From: Phycisphaerae bacterium
GTDB lineage: Bacteria > Planctomycetota > Phycisphaerae > Phycisphaerales > SM1A02
Length of the DNA: 15,996 nt
Direction of reading: 5' to 3'
NCBI GenBank assembly: GCA_002683195.1
Contig: NYSW01000093.1
Span: 1-15,996 of the forward strand
Every line of letters starts with the position of its first letter. Position 1 is the stretch's first letter. The notes below the pieces were generated by a model that worked only from the letters and a program-made list of their open reading frames with translations, made no database searches and had not been told where the DNA came from. The translations under genes were made by a program, and so were the position numbers. Below, piece by piece: positions 1-7,232 of this stretch.

Positions 1-1
1 A

Positions 2-1126
2 CGGCTCTGGGACACCGCGCGTCGTCGGGATCCGTCGGTCACCTGTGCGAACATCTGCTGGTGGTACGCGATGCACACCACCTGCGACATCGTGGTGACT
101 CCTCGGCCGATCTACAAAGCCGATGGACGAAAGCTGCCGGACTGCCTGACCCAACCCGCGGGACTCCGCGATCGTCTCACCCGCGCCCTCGGACCATTTC
201 CGCTGTTCCGATTCTGGGGACCGGGGGCGGACATCACCAGCACCCGCTGGATCGCCGATGCCGCGATCAAGGTCGAACGGGAAGCCAGTCCCGACATCAC
301 GCTGGTCTACCTCCCCCACCTGGACTACAGCCTTCAGAAGCTCGGACCGGATCATCCCGACATTCCTCACCACCTCCGGGAACTGGATCACGAAGTCTCC
401 CGGCTGTTGGAGCATTTTCTAAGCCGGGGCGTCGAACCGATCCTGGTCAGTGAATACGGCATCGTCCCGGTGGCGGATGCCGTGGCGCCGAACCGAGTCC
501 TTCGGGAAGCAGGTCTCCTCTACTGGCGGGAGGAGCAGGGCCGAGAGATGGTCGACCCCGGCACCTCGGCGGCCTTCGCAGTGGCGGATCATCAGGTCGC
601 CCACGTACGACTCGGACCGAAGGGCGAGACCCGGCGGGATGAGATCGCACGAATCCTTGCTGCGACCCCCGGGGTGGAGACGGTGCTCGAAGGAGAATCA
701 CGCGCCGCCGCCGGCCTCGACCACCCCCGTGCCGGTGATCTCGTACTGGTCGCCGAACGAAATCGTTGGTTCTCGCATGACTGGTGGCTCGATGAGGCGA
801 AGGCTCCGGACTTCCAGCGGACGGTCGATATCCATCGCAAGCCCGGGTACGACCCGCGGGAGCTCTTCGTCGACCCCGGATTCCGCTTCCCGAAGCTCGC
901 GATCGGATCGCGTCTGATCCGGCGAAAACTCGGATTCCGAACCCTGCTCGACGTCATTCCAACCGATGCCAGCCTCGTCCGCGGCTCGCATGGCCGCGTC
1001 GATCAAGGTCTGGGGTGGGATGGCGTTCTCGTCGCGGATGCGGCGGCGGCGATGGACGACGAATCCGACGGCCGGGTTCCCTGCACCGCGGTGCGTGATC
1101 TTGCTCTCGCCACCATGTTCGGTTGA
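2..1126 (+). CDS. Alkaline-phosphatase-superfamily phosphohydrolase (nucleotide pyrophosphatase/phosphodiesterase type), 5' partial
   Basis: The reading frame is open from base 2 through the Met at 71 to TGA at 1124-1126, so the gene starts outside the window and the Met at 71 is internal. About 374 residues are visible. The text resembles the type I phosphodiesterase/nucleotide pyrophosphatase branch of the alkaline phosphatase superfamily: WWYAMHTT, VTPRPIYKADGRK, FWGPGAD, WIADAAI, YLPHLDY...LGPDHPD, VSEYGI and GSHGR (residues 80-95, 127-131 and 305-309 counted from Met71). By eye, GSHG is the position of the last metal-binding His of NPP enzymes. SEYG sits where SDHG is usual, and DYSLQKLGP where D-x-x-x-H is usual. 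The catalytic Thr/Ser would lie upstream. Similar proteins occur near ebo-type prenyltransferase clusters, but nothing here tests that link. The family is fairly sure; the substrate is unknown. Confidence 0.8.
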   Translation, partial: RLWDTARRRDPSVTCANICWWYAMHTTCDIVVTPRPIYKADGRKLPDCLTQPAGLRDRLTRALGPFPLFRFWGPGADITSTRWIADAAIKVEREASPDITLVYLPHLDYSLQKLGPDHPDIPHHLRELDHEVSRLLEHFLSRGVEPILVSEYGIVPVADAVAPNRVLREAGLLYWREEQGREMVDPGTSAAFAVADHQVAHVRLGPKGETRRDEIARILAATPGVETVLEGESRAAAGLDHPRAGDLVLVAERNRWFSHDWWLDEAKAPDFQRTVDIHRKPGYDPRELFVDPGFRFPKLAIGSRLIRRKLGFRTLLDVIPTDASLVRGSHGRVDQGLGWDGVLVADAAAAMDDESDGRVPCTAVRDLALATMFG

Positions 1127-1202
1127 GGAAGTCCGGTCTTCCACCCTCGCGACGACCTCGCAAAGTCCGATTTCACTCCCGCGACCTTCCCCGCGAAACC
1201 AA

Positions 1203-1234
1203 ACGCCCCCGCCCGGATCACCGGGCGAGGGCGT
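1203..1234 (-). terminator. Hairpin terminator between convergent genes
   Basis: ACGCCC (1203-1208) and CGCCCGG (1210-1216) pair with CCGGGCG (1221-1227) and GGGCGT (1229-1234). There is one internal C/A mismatch and an ATCA loop. Read on the minus strand, the stem is followed by TTTGGTTT, so it best serves the thioredoxin-fold gene ending at 1263. It may also stop the incoming plus-strand gene, although the plus side has no T-run. Confidence 0.75.
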
Positions 1235-1262
1235 CTTCAATCATCGGGATCCTCGGAGCGAT

Positions 1263-1892
1263 TCAGCCCTTGGCATCCTTCTTCGATCGTTCGGTCAGCA
1301 TCTTCTGGAACGTCGCCAGCACCGGCTGGGGGCCGATGTAGCTGTTGCGGTTCTTCGGCGTGTACTTGCCGTTGGTCTCGTAGGAACCCTTGATCGGCGA
1401 ACCGGCTTCGTCAAGGACGACGAGGTTGGGAATACCGTTGCCCGCATAGGCCATCTTGACCGCGCGAACACCAGGTGTGTCGAAGGGAATGGCGTAGAAC
1501 GGCATCTTCGACTTCTTCATGTAGGCGTTCTGGGCCTGCTCCGAGCGATCGGAACCCACCATGATCAGCACGAAGTCCTTGGCATCGAGGTTCTGTTCGG
1601 CGAACTTGACCAGCTCCGGCGTGAAGCGTCGACACGGACCGCACCAGCTCGCGGTGAAGTAGAAGACGACGTTCTTCTTTCCCTCGAGCACCTTGGCGGT
1701 CTCGACGCTGGTTCCGTCGGCCTTGATCAGCTTCGGGCCGATCATCTTGACCAACTTGCCGTCAGCGTTCGCCGCGACCGGGGTCTTCTGGGCGGGACGG
1801 GTCTTGGCCGGACCGAGGGCCGGAGCCTGGGCGAGGGCGGTGGACGTGACGCCGAAGGCAAGGATGGCGGTCGTAAGAAGCGAGTGACGCAT
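1263..1892 (-). CDS. Exported thioredoxin-fold protein (TlpA/nucleoredoxin-like)
   Basis: This 209-residue protein probably acts as a thiol-disulfide oxidoreductase outside the cytoplasm. Residues 1-23 form a signal peptide ending in ALAQA. A Pro/Ala/Lys-rich stretch follows, then a thioredoxin fold with the active site WCGPC at 83-87 and the cis-proline segment GIPNLVV at 153-159. The FYFTASWCGPCRRFTP text and the YKMP-like SKMPFYAIPF segment resemble the nucleoredoxin/tryparedoxin-like branch. The start at 1892 is chosen because the signal peptide begins there and AGGAG lies 9 bases upstream; the frame runs further upstream but codes for nothing recognisable. dus lies upstream on the same strand, 121 bp away, and a terminator lies just downstream. 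The partner protein is unknown. Confidence 0.88.
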   Translation of the reverse strand: MRHSLLTTAILAFGVTSTALAQAPALGPAKTRPAQKTPVAANADGKLVKMIGPKLIKADGTSVETAKVLEGKKNVVFYFTASWCGPCRRFTPELVKFAEQNLDAKDFVLIMVGSDRSEQAQNAYMKKSKMPFYAIPFDTPGVRAVKMAYAGNGIPNLVVLDEAGSPIKGSYETNGKYTPKNRNSYIGPQPVLATFQKMLTERSKKDAKG

Positions 1893-1920
1893 GGTGTGGT
1901 TCTCCTGGATTGATTCACTA

Positions 1921-1942
1921 CGGTATCGGTCAACCGACACCG
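1921..1942. repeat. Inverted repeat in the leader of the thioredoxin-fold gene
   Basis: CGGTATCGG (1921-1929) and CCGACACCG (1934-1942) form a stem that is complete in minus-strand RNA if one G-U pair is allowed, with a 4-base loop UUGA. It lies about 30 bases before the start codon at 1892. It could be an operator or a leader hairpin. No T-run follows, so it is not a convincing terminator for dus. Confidence 0.4.
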
Positions 1943-2013
1943 GACGCCGAGCATTGATCAAAATAAGGGAAGGAACCCCTCTGCATGGGGCTTCTATCGG
2001 TGGTCCGCCCCAT

Positions 2014-3153
2014 TCAGGCGTTCGATGACGCGGCGGTGTCCAGCTCCGTCGAAGCCTCTTCGGGCGAACCGGGGCCTCGAATCCCCCGCGGTGCCCTCGA
2101 CTCGTCTCGAACCTCCGGTTCTTCGCGGGCCCATTCGATCCAGCGATCCACCGCATGGCGCATGGTCTCGAGATCGGGTGCGGTCCGGAGCGCTTCCTTG
2201 AGTGGTTTCACATGCCCCATCGACTTGCCGTACCAACTGATCCGCTGCCGCATCAGTTCCGCCGCGGCTCGGGGTTCCTGGTGAGTGGCCGCCAGATCGA
2301 TATGACGTCTGACCGCCGCGAACTTCTCGGCGAGCATCGGCTCGGCCCGCCGTCGAAGCAGTGACTCATGATCCTCGTCTCCCCCTTCTCCGCGCTCCAG
2401 ACGGATCGCGGCATCCGCCTGTCGGAAGATCCAGGGGGTTCGAATCGCCGCCCGGGCGATCATCACCCCGTCACAACCCGTATGTCTCATCATCCGGACG
2501 GCATCATCGGGCTCCACCACGTCACCATTACCGATGACCGGAATGGCATCCACCGCTGCGACCACCTCGCCGATCGCATCCCAATTCGCACATCCTTTGA
2601 ATCGCTGCACCGTGGTGCGACCGTGCACGGTGACCATCGCCGCCCCCGCCCGCTCCAGATCACGCGCCAAGGCCGGTCCGACGATCGAGTCGTCGTCCCA
2701 ACCCAACCGGATCTTCGCGGTCACCGGGACGCGGCCACCACCATGCCGTTCGACGGTCGAAACGATCCGCTCGACCAATCCGACGGTCGAAGGACAGTCA
2801 CGAAGCAGGAGCGAGCCACCGTTCTTCTTCGCCACCTTGTCGACCGGACAACCCATGTTGATATCGACGATCTCCGCTCCGTGATCGATCGCCCAGGCCG
2901 CCGCTTCCGGCAGCGGGTCGGTCGGCGAGCCGTACAACTGCATGCCGAACGGTCGATCACCCGGAGCCGTGGCGGCCAGAATCATCGATTTGCTGGTGCC
3001 CGCAAGCACCGCGCGACTGTTCAAGAGATCGGTGTAGGCACAACCCACCCCTCCCAGCTCCCGACAGAGAAGCCGGAACGCCAGATCGGTGTGTCCCGCG
3101 ATCGGGGCCAGCAGGACACGGGACTGAAGTTCGACGGGACCCACTCGGAGCAT
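2014..3153 (-). CDS. dus: tRNA-dihydrouridine synthase (DusB-like)
   Basis: This 379-residue FMN enzyme reduces uridines in the D-loop region of tRNA to dihydrouridine, using NADPH. Visible landmarks run in family order: [10 protein letters not shown] near residue 14 (flavin-site start), MQLYGS at 71-76, [10 protein letters not shown] with the catalytic Cys at 102, [10 protein letters not shown] with Lys147, [14 protein letters not shown] with His177, and IPVIGNGDV at 204-212. The usual GRAALGNPW element reads [11 protein letters not shown] here. The C-terminal helical domain follows, then a disordered tail of about 35 residues rich in Glu, Pro and Ala. The start at 3153 puts the protein at the family N-terminus. 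A longer frame to 3273 would run into the divergent MOSC gene and has no family match. The exact tRNA position modified cannot be read from this. Confidence 0.9.
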   Translation of the reverse strand: MLRVGPVELQSRVLLAPIAGHTDLAFRLLCRELGGVGCAYTDLLNSRAVLAGTSKSMILAATAPGDRPFGMQLYGSPTDPLPEAAAWAIDHGAEIVDINMGCPVDKVAKKNGGSLLLRDCPSTVGLVERIVSTVERHGGGRVPVTAKIRLGWDDDSIVGPALARDLERAGAAMVTVHGRTTVQRFKGCANWDAIGEVVAAVDAIPVIGNGDVVEPDDAVRMMRHTGCDGVMIARAAIRTPWIFRQADAAIRLERGEGGDEDHESLLRRRAEPMLAEKFAAVRRHIDLAATHQEPRAAAELMRQRISWYGKSMGHVKPLKEALRTAPDLETMRHAVDRWIEWAREEPEVRDESRAPRGIRGPGSPEEASTELDTAASSNA

Positions 3154-3221
3154 GGATATCCATTCGGCCGACAAGGCGATGGGTGAAAGGTGGACGGACG
3201 GTCGAGGGTACGGTGCGAACC

Positions 3222-4115
3222 ATGACCGACGCCAGCACGATCCCCGGAAACCTCGATTCCACCTCTGATCCACGCCTTGCCTCCATTGGCGTGCACCCGA
3301 TCAAGAGCCTCGCTGGACTGGCACCCCGGAAATGGTGGTTCGGCCCCCGGGGACCGTCATTCGACCGCCATTGGATGCTCATCGACGAAAGCGGAAGATT
3401 CGTTTCCCTCCGGGAACTGCCGGCCCTCGCCCGGTTCCGACCATCCATCATCGACTTCGATCCCGAAGCCACCGCTGACCGGCTGCCCGAAATCCGAATC
3501 GAACACGAAGAATCGTCCTTCGAGTTCGAACCCCGTCGTGATGGCGATTCCCGTTCCGCGGTTCTCTGGAAGGCCGACCGGGTCGTGATCGACGAAGGCG
3601 AGGCTGCCGCCGTCTGGTTTTCATCCAGACTCGATCGTCCGGTACGGCTGGTCCGACACCAACCCGAACTCGATCCCTGGACTCAATCGGAACCGGAAGC
3701 CGACGGTGCCACCACCGGACTCTCGGATGGCTACCCCGTGCTGGTGGCAACCCGGGCGACGATCGCCGCCGCCGTCGGGCCGCTGATGTCGGAACGCCGC
3801 TTCCGAGCCAATCTACTGATCGACGGGGCTCTGGCGGGCGCCGAAGACCGTTGGCAACGCCTTCGGATCGGCGACCTCGAACTCGAACTCGTCAAGCCAT
3901 GCGTTCGCTGTGTGGCCACGACCGTCGATCCGGAAACCGGCGAACGGTCCGGAACCGAGCCGCTTTCGACCCTCGCCCGAACTCGTCTCTGGAACGGCCG
4001 CCCCGTCATGGGATGGAACACCCTGGTTCGGAATCCCGGCTCCGTGAAGGTTGGAGATCGGATCGAAATCCTCGAGACCCGCCCGACGACGGATATTGTG
4101 ATCGAACCCTTCTAG
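3222..4115 (+). CDS. MOSC-domain protein (YcbX/mARC-like)
   Basis: The 297-residue protein has an N-terminal MOSC beta-barrel part ([12 protein letters not shown] at 21-32, [15 protein letters not shown] at 41-55) and a C-terminal MOSC domain ([10 protein letters not shown] at 193-202, VKPCVRC at 224-230, GWNTLVR at 264-270). In YcbX and mARC proteins, the Cys in KPC-x-RC binds the molybdenum cofactor and the enzyme reduces N-hydroxylated compounds. Cys227 is the equivalent here. Unlike E. coli YcbX there is no C-terminal 2Fe-2S ferredoxin domain, so a separate electron donor would be needed. The ATG at 3222 is chosen over an in-frame GTG at 3183 because GAGGG lies upstream and the homologous region starts after it. 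It is divergent from dus across 68 bp. Confidence 0.85.
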   Translation: MTDASTIPGNLDSTSDPRLASIGVHPIKSLAGLAPRKWWFGPRGPSFDRHWMLIDESGRFVSLRELPALARFRPSIIDFDPEATADRLPEIRIEHEESSFEFEPRRDGDSRSAVLWKADRVVIDEGEAAAVWFSSRLDRPVRLVRHQPELDPWTQSEPEADGATTGLSDGYPVLVATRATIAAAVGPLMSERRFRANLLIDGALAGAEDRWQRLRIGDLELELVKPCVRCVATTVDPETGERSGTEPLSTLARTRLWNGRPVMGWNTLVRNPGSVKVGDRIEILETRPTTDIVIEPF

Positions 4116-4293
4116 TCCGATAGTTACCCGCTTTATCACGCCAATAATTCTCTTCTTCCGCCTTTAGAAACCAGTCGTGGCGGTTACTGGCGGTATGGGG
4201 AGCGGTGATTGTGCGGGTCCTGCCGATTATGAGTCGACTCGGCGGATTTACTCGACCTCCGCGAGAGCGGTGCTACTTTTACGGTTGAAAAGG

Positions 4294-4313
4294 GCTCTTG
4301 ATGTCTCAAGAGC
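4294..4313. repeat. Perfect 8-bp stem-loop
   Basis: GCTCTTGA (4294-4301) pairs with TCAAGAGC (4306-4313) around the loop TGTC. No T-run follows on the plus strand. On the minus strand CCTTTT follows, but no minus-strand gene ends here. It may be an operator or part of the leader of the downstream gene. Confidence 0.45.
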
Positions 4314-4369
4314 AATCTCGCCTGGTGGGGACCTCGCGAGATTCAGGGAAAAGGTTCGACACACTCATG

Positions 4370-4419
4370 ATGCGGCCGTACCGGTTTGACCGGGGCCATC
4401 GCATTTCCGCCATAGGCGG
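4370..4419 (+). promoter_or_regulatory. Two adjacent stem-loops in the leader of the first PEP-CTERM-like gene
   Basis: The first stem pairs ATGCG (4370-4374) with CGCAT (4400-4404), GCC (4375-4377) with GGC (4394-4396) and CCGG (4381-4384) with CCGG (4390-4393). It has small asymmetric bulges and a TTTGA loop. A second stem, CCGCC (4407-4411) with GGCGG (4415-4419), follows at once, then GGCAGTC overlapping it. Similar order of elements occurs before the second paralog. Regulation by RNA structure is an inference. Confidence 0.35.
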
Positions 4420-4496
4420 GCAGTCTTCAGGATTCGCGTCGAAATGATGCCGATGCTGACGCTGAGAGTGGGTCGAGAGGGAAAAGGGAACTTGAC

Positions 4497-5255
4497 GTGC
4501 ATCAATCAAACACCAGAAACGTGGCTATCGCAGCGCTGTCTTTCGGCCTGATCGCCGGAACCGCCAACGCTCAGGACATCCCGGGCGGCTCGATCAGCCT
4601 GATCACGCATGATCAGTCCATGAACTGGCAAGCGGGCGTCGACGGCAACCTGTCCTATACGGACACGGGCTACAACTTCTCCGGCAATCAAGCCGGCGAT
4701 GGCTGGCTGGTCCAGTGGGACCTGCTCGCCAGCAGTGGTGACGGCCAGAGCATCGTGACCAACTTCACCGTCATCAATCTCGGAACCGAGACGCAGACGT
4801 TCTCGTTGTTGGTCAGCGATCTCCTCGCCGCTCCCTATCTGTCGGGAACGATGATCGGCGGCTCCATCGCGGGCACCTTCACCGACCTCAATGGAAACGG
4901 CGTCGAAGTCGGTTCCGTCGGCTCCGGCTCGATCTACTCGGCCTTCGTGGATGCGAACAACCCCGATCCGTTCGACGGCACCGTGGTCGCTTCCCTGCTG
5001 GAAGATGCATCGGGGTCCGCCTCGAGTTTCTTCACTGGCACCTTCGCCAGCGAGTCTTTCGGTACCTCTCCGCAGATTCCGGGCCAGTCGGGGCCTGCGG
5101 CCTCCGACAACTTCGGGATCATGCTTGAGTTCAGCCTCAGCGGCGGCGACATGGTCGGGTTCACGTCGAGCATGGCCATCGCATCTCCGGCCCCGGGTGC
5201 CCTGGCACTCTTCAGCTTTGCCGGGCTTGGACGACGTCGACGTCGAACCGCCTGA
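4497..5255 (+). CDS. PEP-CTERM-like exported protein, paralog 1
   Basis: The 252-residue secreted protein has an N-terminal signal peptide of about 26 residues (hydrophobic core AIAALSFGLIAG, cleavage near TANA-QD). A beta-rich Gly/Ser/Thr/Asp body follows with no catalytic motif. The C-terminus has PAPGALALF (231-239), a short hydrophobic stretch, then five Arg before TA. That tail is the PEP-CTERM-like sorting signal, expected to be recognised by an exosortase/archaeosortase-type enzyme; none is in this window. The GTG at 4497 is chosen because it gives the signal peptide and AGGGAA ends 6 bases upstream. It resembles the next gene along most of its length, so the two look like an old tandem duplication. 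The function of the body is unknown; a surface or matrix protein is plausible. Confidence 0.8.
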   Translation: MHQSNTRNVAIAALSFGLIAGTANAQDIPGGSISLITHDQSMNWQAGVDGNLSYTDTGYNFSGNQAGDGWLVQWDLLASSGDGQSIVTNFTVINLGTETQTFSLLVSDLLAAPYLSGTMIGGSIAGTFTDLNGNGVEVGSVGSGSIYSAFVDANNPDPFDGTVVASLLEDASGSASSFFTGTFASESFGTSPQIPGQSGPAASDNFGIMLEFSLSGGDMVGFTSSMAIASPAPGALALFSFAGLGRRRRRTA

Positions 5256-5512
5256 TCGGAACAGATCTCCCAAACCGAACCGCATCACGAGGTTTCGGAT
5301 TGCAGGGTTGAAAAACGAATGCCTTTCTCAACCAGTGAGGCACGATGGAGCAAGGATTCGGCAACGTCCGACCACGCTCCGCGAGTAGACACCAACTGAT
5401 CGGCCCTGTTCGTTCGGGACCGATCTTCGGCGAGCCCGGTTTGAAACCGAGGCCCGGGACGGAGGCAGTCCATCAGTGTTGATGGCCTGCACAAGAAAAG
5501 GAATGACTTCGT
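5256..5512 (+). promoter_or_regulatory. Hairpin-rich 257-bp spacer/leader between the two PEP-CTERM-like genes
   Basis: No gene is seen. Five possible stems follow one another: GGTTGA/TCAACC (5306-5333); GGAGC/GCTCC enclosing TCGG/CCGA (5347-5380); GATCGG+CCC / GGG+CCGATC with one bulged A (5398-5425); GCCCGGTT/AACCG+GGC with one bulged A (5434-5453); and GCAG+CCATCA / TGATGG+CTGC with one mismatch and a GTGT loop (5465-5490). The last sits just before the Shine-Dalgarno AAAAGGAA at 5496-5503. None has a T-run, so I see no clear terminator for the first gene. A structured leader is more likely. Confidence 0.4.
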
Positions 5513-6244
5513 ATGAACGCCACCTTCGGCAACATTGGAACCAGCAGCATGCTCGGCCTCGCACTCCTGGTCGGCGGTACTGCCGTCGCTGGAGACACCG
5601 CCCCCCAACTGGAGTTGGCGTGGTCGGTCGACGGCATCTCGGATGAAGGGGCCCTCACCGGCACCGGACTCGGATTCGGTCTCTACTCCTATGCCAGCCT
5701 GACTCAGGGCGACGGCTACGAGATCAACTGGTCCTTCCTCGTCACGGACAACGGGGACTCCGGTGGTTTCGAGATCCTCGCCTCCACCCTGGGTGTGACC
5801 AACACCAGCGCCTCGGATTCAGCCTTCGAAATCGATGTTCTGCTCCCGGTCACCCTGGCCCCCGGCATCGCCTTCTACGGCGGCAGCATGGGCGGTTCAC
5901 TCACCGGTGGTGACGATGGCGGCTTCCTCTCGAATCTCGGTGATACCGCGCTCTGGAACGCTTCCGTGGACGGAGATCTCATCGCCACGCTTGGCGACGC
6001 CCCATTCTCCTTCACTACTGATCCCTTCGACTCCACCGAGGTCGCGGAACAAGCCTTCGGGGCTCCGATCCCGAGTTTCGAACACGCCGCAGCCCAGGAA
6101 TCGATGTCGATCGGCACGGACTTCCTCCTCGGCAGTGGCGATACGTTCGCCATGACCAGCAACTTCGTCGCCCAGGTCCCGGCCCCCGGCGTGCTGGCGC
6201 TTCTCGGCCTTGGCGGGCTCGCCCGACATCGACGTCGAAACTGA
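5513..6244 (+). CDS. PEP-CTERM-like exported protein, paralog 2
   Basis: The 243-residue secreted protein has a signal peptide of about 26 residues (MLGLALLVGGTAVAG core). Its beta-rich acidic/Gly body has only one potential metal-like acidic run (TGGDDGG). The C-terminal tail is PAPGVLALLGLGGLARHRRRN (223-243), a clear PEP-CTERM-like sorting signal. AAAAGGAA 10 bases upstream supports the ATG at 5513. Alignment by eye to the upstream gene pairs GDGYEINWSFL with GDGWLVQWDLL, GGSMGGSLTGG with GGSIAGTFTD, and the AFGAPIP...GSGDTFAMTSNF region with SFGTSPQ...SGGDMVGFTSSM. These support common ancestry with strong divergence. It ends just before a strong terminator. The biochemical role is unknown. 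Confidence 0.8.
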   Translation: MNATFGNIGTSSMLGLALLVGGTAVAGDTAPQLELAWSVDGISDEGALTGTGLGFGLYSYASLTQGDGYEINWSFLVTDNGDSGGFEILASTLGVTNTSASDSAFEIDVLLPVTLAPGIAFYGGSMGGSLTGGDDGGFLSNLGDTALWNASVDGDLIATLGDAPFSFTTDPFDSTEVAEQAFGAPIPSFEHAAAQESMSIGTDFLLGSGDTFAMTSNFVAQVPAPGVLALLGLGGLARHRRRN

Positions 6245-6265
6245 AGCCGACTGAAGATCCCTGGA

Positions 6266-6311
6266 AAAACGAACATCGGCCTTCCACTCGTGGAAGGCCG
6301 GTGTTCGTTTT
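6266..6311. terminator. Strong bidirectional terminator
   Basis: AAAACGAACA-T-CGGCCTTCCA (6266-6286) pairs with TGGAAGGCCG-G-TGTTCGTTTT (6291-6311). This gives a 21-bp stem with one T-G wobble and a CTCG loop. The A and T runs are on opposite sides, so it can end the plus-strand PEP-CTERM pair (last stop 6244) and the minus-strand scpB (stop 6340). Confidence 0.9.
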
Positions 6312-6339
6312 GGAATCAAGATGAACGTGACCCGCCGTT

Positions 6340-7092
6340 TCAAGCCTCGGTCGGGTCCGGCTTGCCTTCATCCGCAGGGTCGACTGCAGCAGTCGCATCG
6401 GCAACCAGCTCGGTTTCAACGCCGGCGGCCGTACCCGTATCCGGGTCATCAGCCCCGGTGTCTTCTGCAACCTTCTTGGCGGGCTTCTTTGCCGGTGCGG
6501 GGCGAAGTTCCTTGGCCTGCGGGAGATCATCAAGCGTAGCCAACCCGAAGATCTCCAGAAACTCCTTGGTCGTTCCGTAGAGCATCGGACGGCCGAGTTC
6601 CTCGGCCCGACCGGCGATCCGGACAAGCCGACGTTCCATCAGACCCCGCAGTACTTCACCGCAGGCCACGCCTCGAATGGACTCGAGATCAGCCCGCAGA
6701 ATCGGCTGGCGGTACGCGATGATCGCGAGCGTCTCCAGCGCCGCCTGGCTGAGCTTTGACTGGTTTCGCACGCCCTTCAACCGGGTGATGTCTTCGACGA
6801 ACGACGGCAGCGTGAGCATCTGCAGTCCGCCGGCAACCCGCTCGATGCGGAATGATCTTCCGGTCTCTTCGTAGAACTGATTGAGACCATCGATGGATCC
6901 ACGGATGCGAATCACCGGTCCCTCGGCCTCGGTTGTTTCATCCGTTCCGTCTTCGCCGGAACCATCTTCGGCGGACTCGGGGTGATCATCCGGAGCCAGA
7001 TCGAGAATCGACGCCAGCTTTCGCTCGCCGATCGGTCGATCGGCGGTCATGAGCACCGCTTCGATGCGCAGCATCAGTTCTTCGTGAGACAT
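6340..7092 (-). CDS. scpB: Chromosome segregation/condensation protein ScpB
   Basis: This 250-residue protein is the winged-helix subunit of the SMC-ScpAB condensin, which binds the ScpA kleisin and helps compact and separate chromosomes. The ScpB pattern is clear: an N-terminal MSHEELMLRIEAVLM helix, YEETGRSFRIERVAGG at 74-89, and the second winged-helix text LAIIAYRQPILRADLE at 122-137. IRGVACGEVLRGLMERRLV (139-157) and RPMLYGTTKEFLEIFGL (168-184) follow. It differs from compact ScpB in an acidic insert at about 36-58 and an Ala/Pro/Lys then acidic tail of about 55 residues. The ATG at 7092 is chosen because ScpB homology begins there and AGAGGG lies about 10 bases upstream. scpA is not adjacent. 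A 140-bp spacer with short hairpins (7137-7154, 7193-7205) separates it from atpC. Confidence 0.9.
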   Translation of the reverse strand: MSHEELMLRIEAVLMTADRPIGERKLASILDLAPDDHPESAEDGSGEDGTDETTEAEGPVIRIRGSIDGLNQFYEETGRSFRIERVAGGLQMLTLPSFVEDITRLKGVRNQSKLSQAALETLAIIAYRQPILRADLESIRGVACGEVLRGLMERRLVRIAGRAEELGRPMLYGTTKEFLEIFGLATLDDLPQAKELRPAPAKKPAKKVAEDTGADDPDTGTAAGVETELVADATAAVDPADEGKPDPTEA

Positions 7093-7211
7093 GCGAGAAC
7101 GACCCTCTTCCTTCGAAAGTCGATGCGAAGCGTCTTGACGGAACAGCGTCCGTCCGGTGCCTAAGACTACCCGCCCCGAGCAGGAGTCGCCCACGTCGAT
7201 GACGTCGGAAA

Positions 7212-7229
7212 CCGATTCAGTTCAATCGG
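7212..7229 (-). terminator. Possible weak terminator after atpC
   Basis: CCGATT (7212-7217) pairs with AATCGG (7224-7229) around a 6-base loop, 3 bases past the atpC stop codon. Only three T residues follow on the minus strand. It may partly separate atpC from scpB, or be a processing or stability hairpin. Confidence 0.3.
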
Positions 7230-7232
7230 AGA

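Larger units (their letters stand above)
4116..4496. other. 381-bp gene-free region with inverted repeats; leader of first PEP-CTERM-like gene
   Basis: I see no credible gene here; a 70-codon GTG frame at 4177-4389 has no recognisable content. The first 60 bases are clearly less GC-rich than the surrounding genes. The stretch holds a 10-bp perfect palindrome GAGTCGACTC (4231-4240), an 8-bp perfect stem with a TGTC loop (4294-4313), an extended interrupted stem (4370-4404) and a short stem CCGCC-ATA-GGCGG (4407-4419). It most likely carries the promoter and structured 5' leader of the gene at 4497. No confident -35/-10 pair was found. Confidence 0.5.

Noticed and set aside
966..1913. 315-codon plus-strand frame overlapping the phosphohydrolase end and the thioredoxin-fold gene
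   Set aside because: It runs through a strong terminator and antisense to a clear thioredoxin-fold protein with WCGPC; the product is unrecognisable.
1974..1993. Possible dus terminator, AACCCC/GGGGCTT hairpin
   Set aside because: The stem is only about four GC pairs plus a bulge, and the following minus-strand sequence is only partly T-rich; not convincing.
2368..3186. 272-codon plus-strand frame opposite dus
   Set aside because: Antisense shadow of a well-conserved dihydrouridine synthase; the translation is Arg/His/Asp-rich without motifs.
4252..4279. Possible sigma-70 promoter, TCGACC with 16-base spacing to TACTTT
   Set aside because: Only 4/6 and 3/6 matches to the consensus, too weak to list as a promoter without start-site data.
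4177..4389. 70-codon GTG frame in the region before the first PEP-CTERM-like gene
   Set aside because: No ribosome binding site of note, no recognisable content, and it covers inverted repeats that look regulatory.
4370..4425. Possible c-di-GMP (GEMM-type) riboswitch
   Set aside because: The hairpin order loosely suggests a riboswitch, but the conserved GEMM core sequences are not present.
4506..5288. 260-codon minus-strand frame opposite the first PEP-CTERM-like gene
   Set aside because: Antisense shadow; the plus strand has a signal peptide, a C-terminal sorting tail and a clear paralog next to it.
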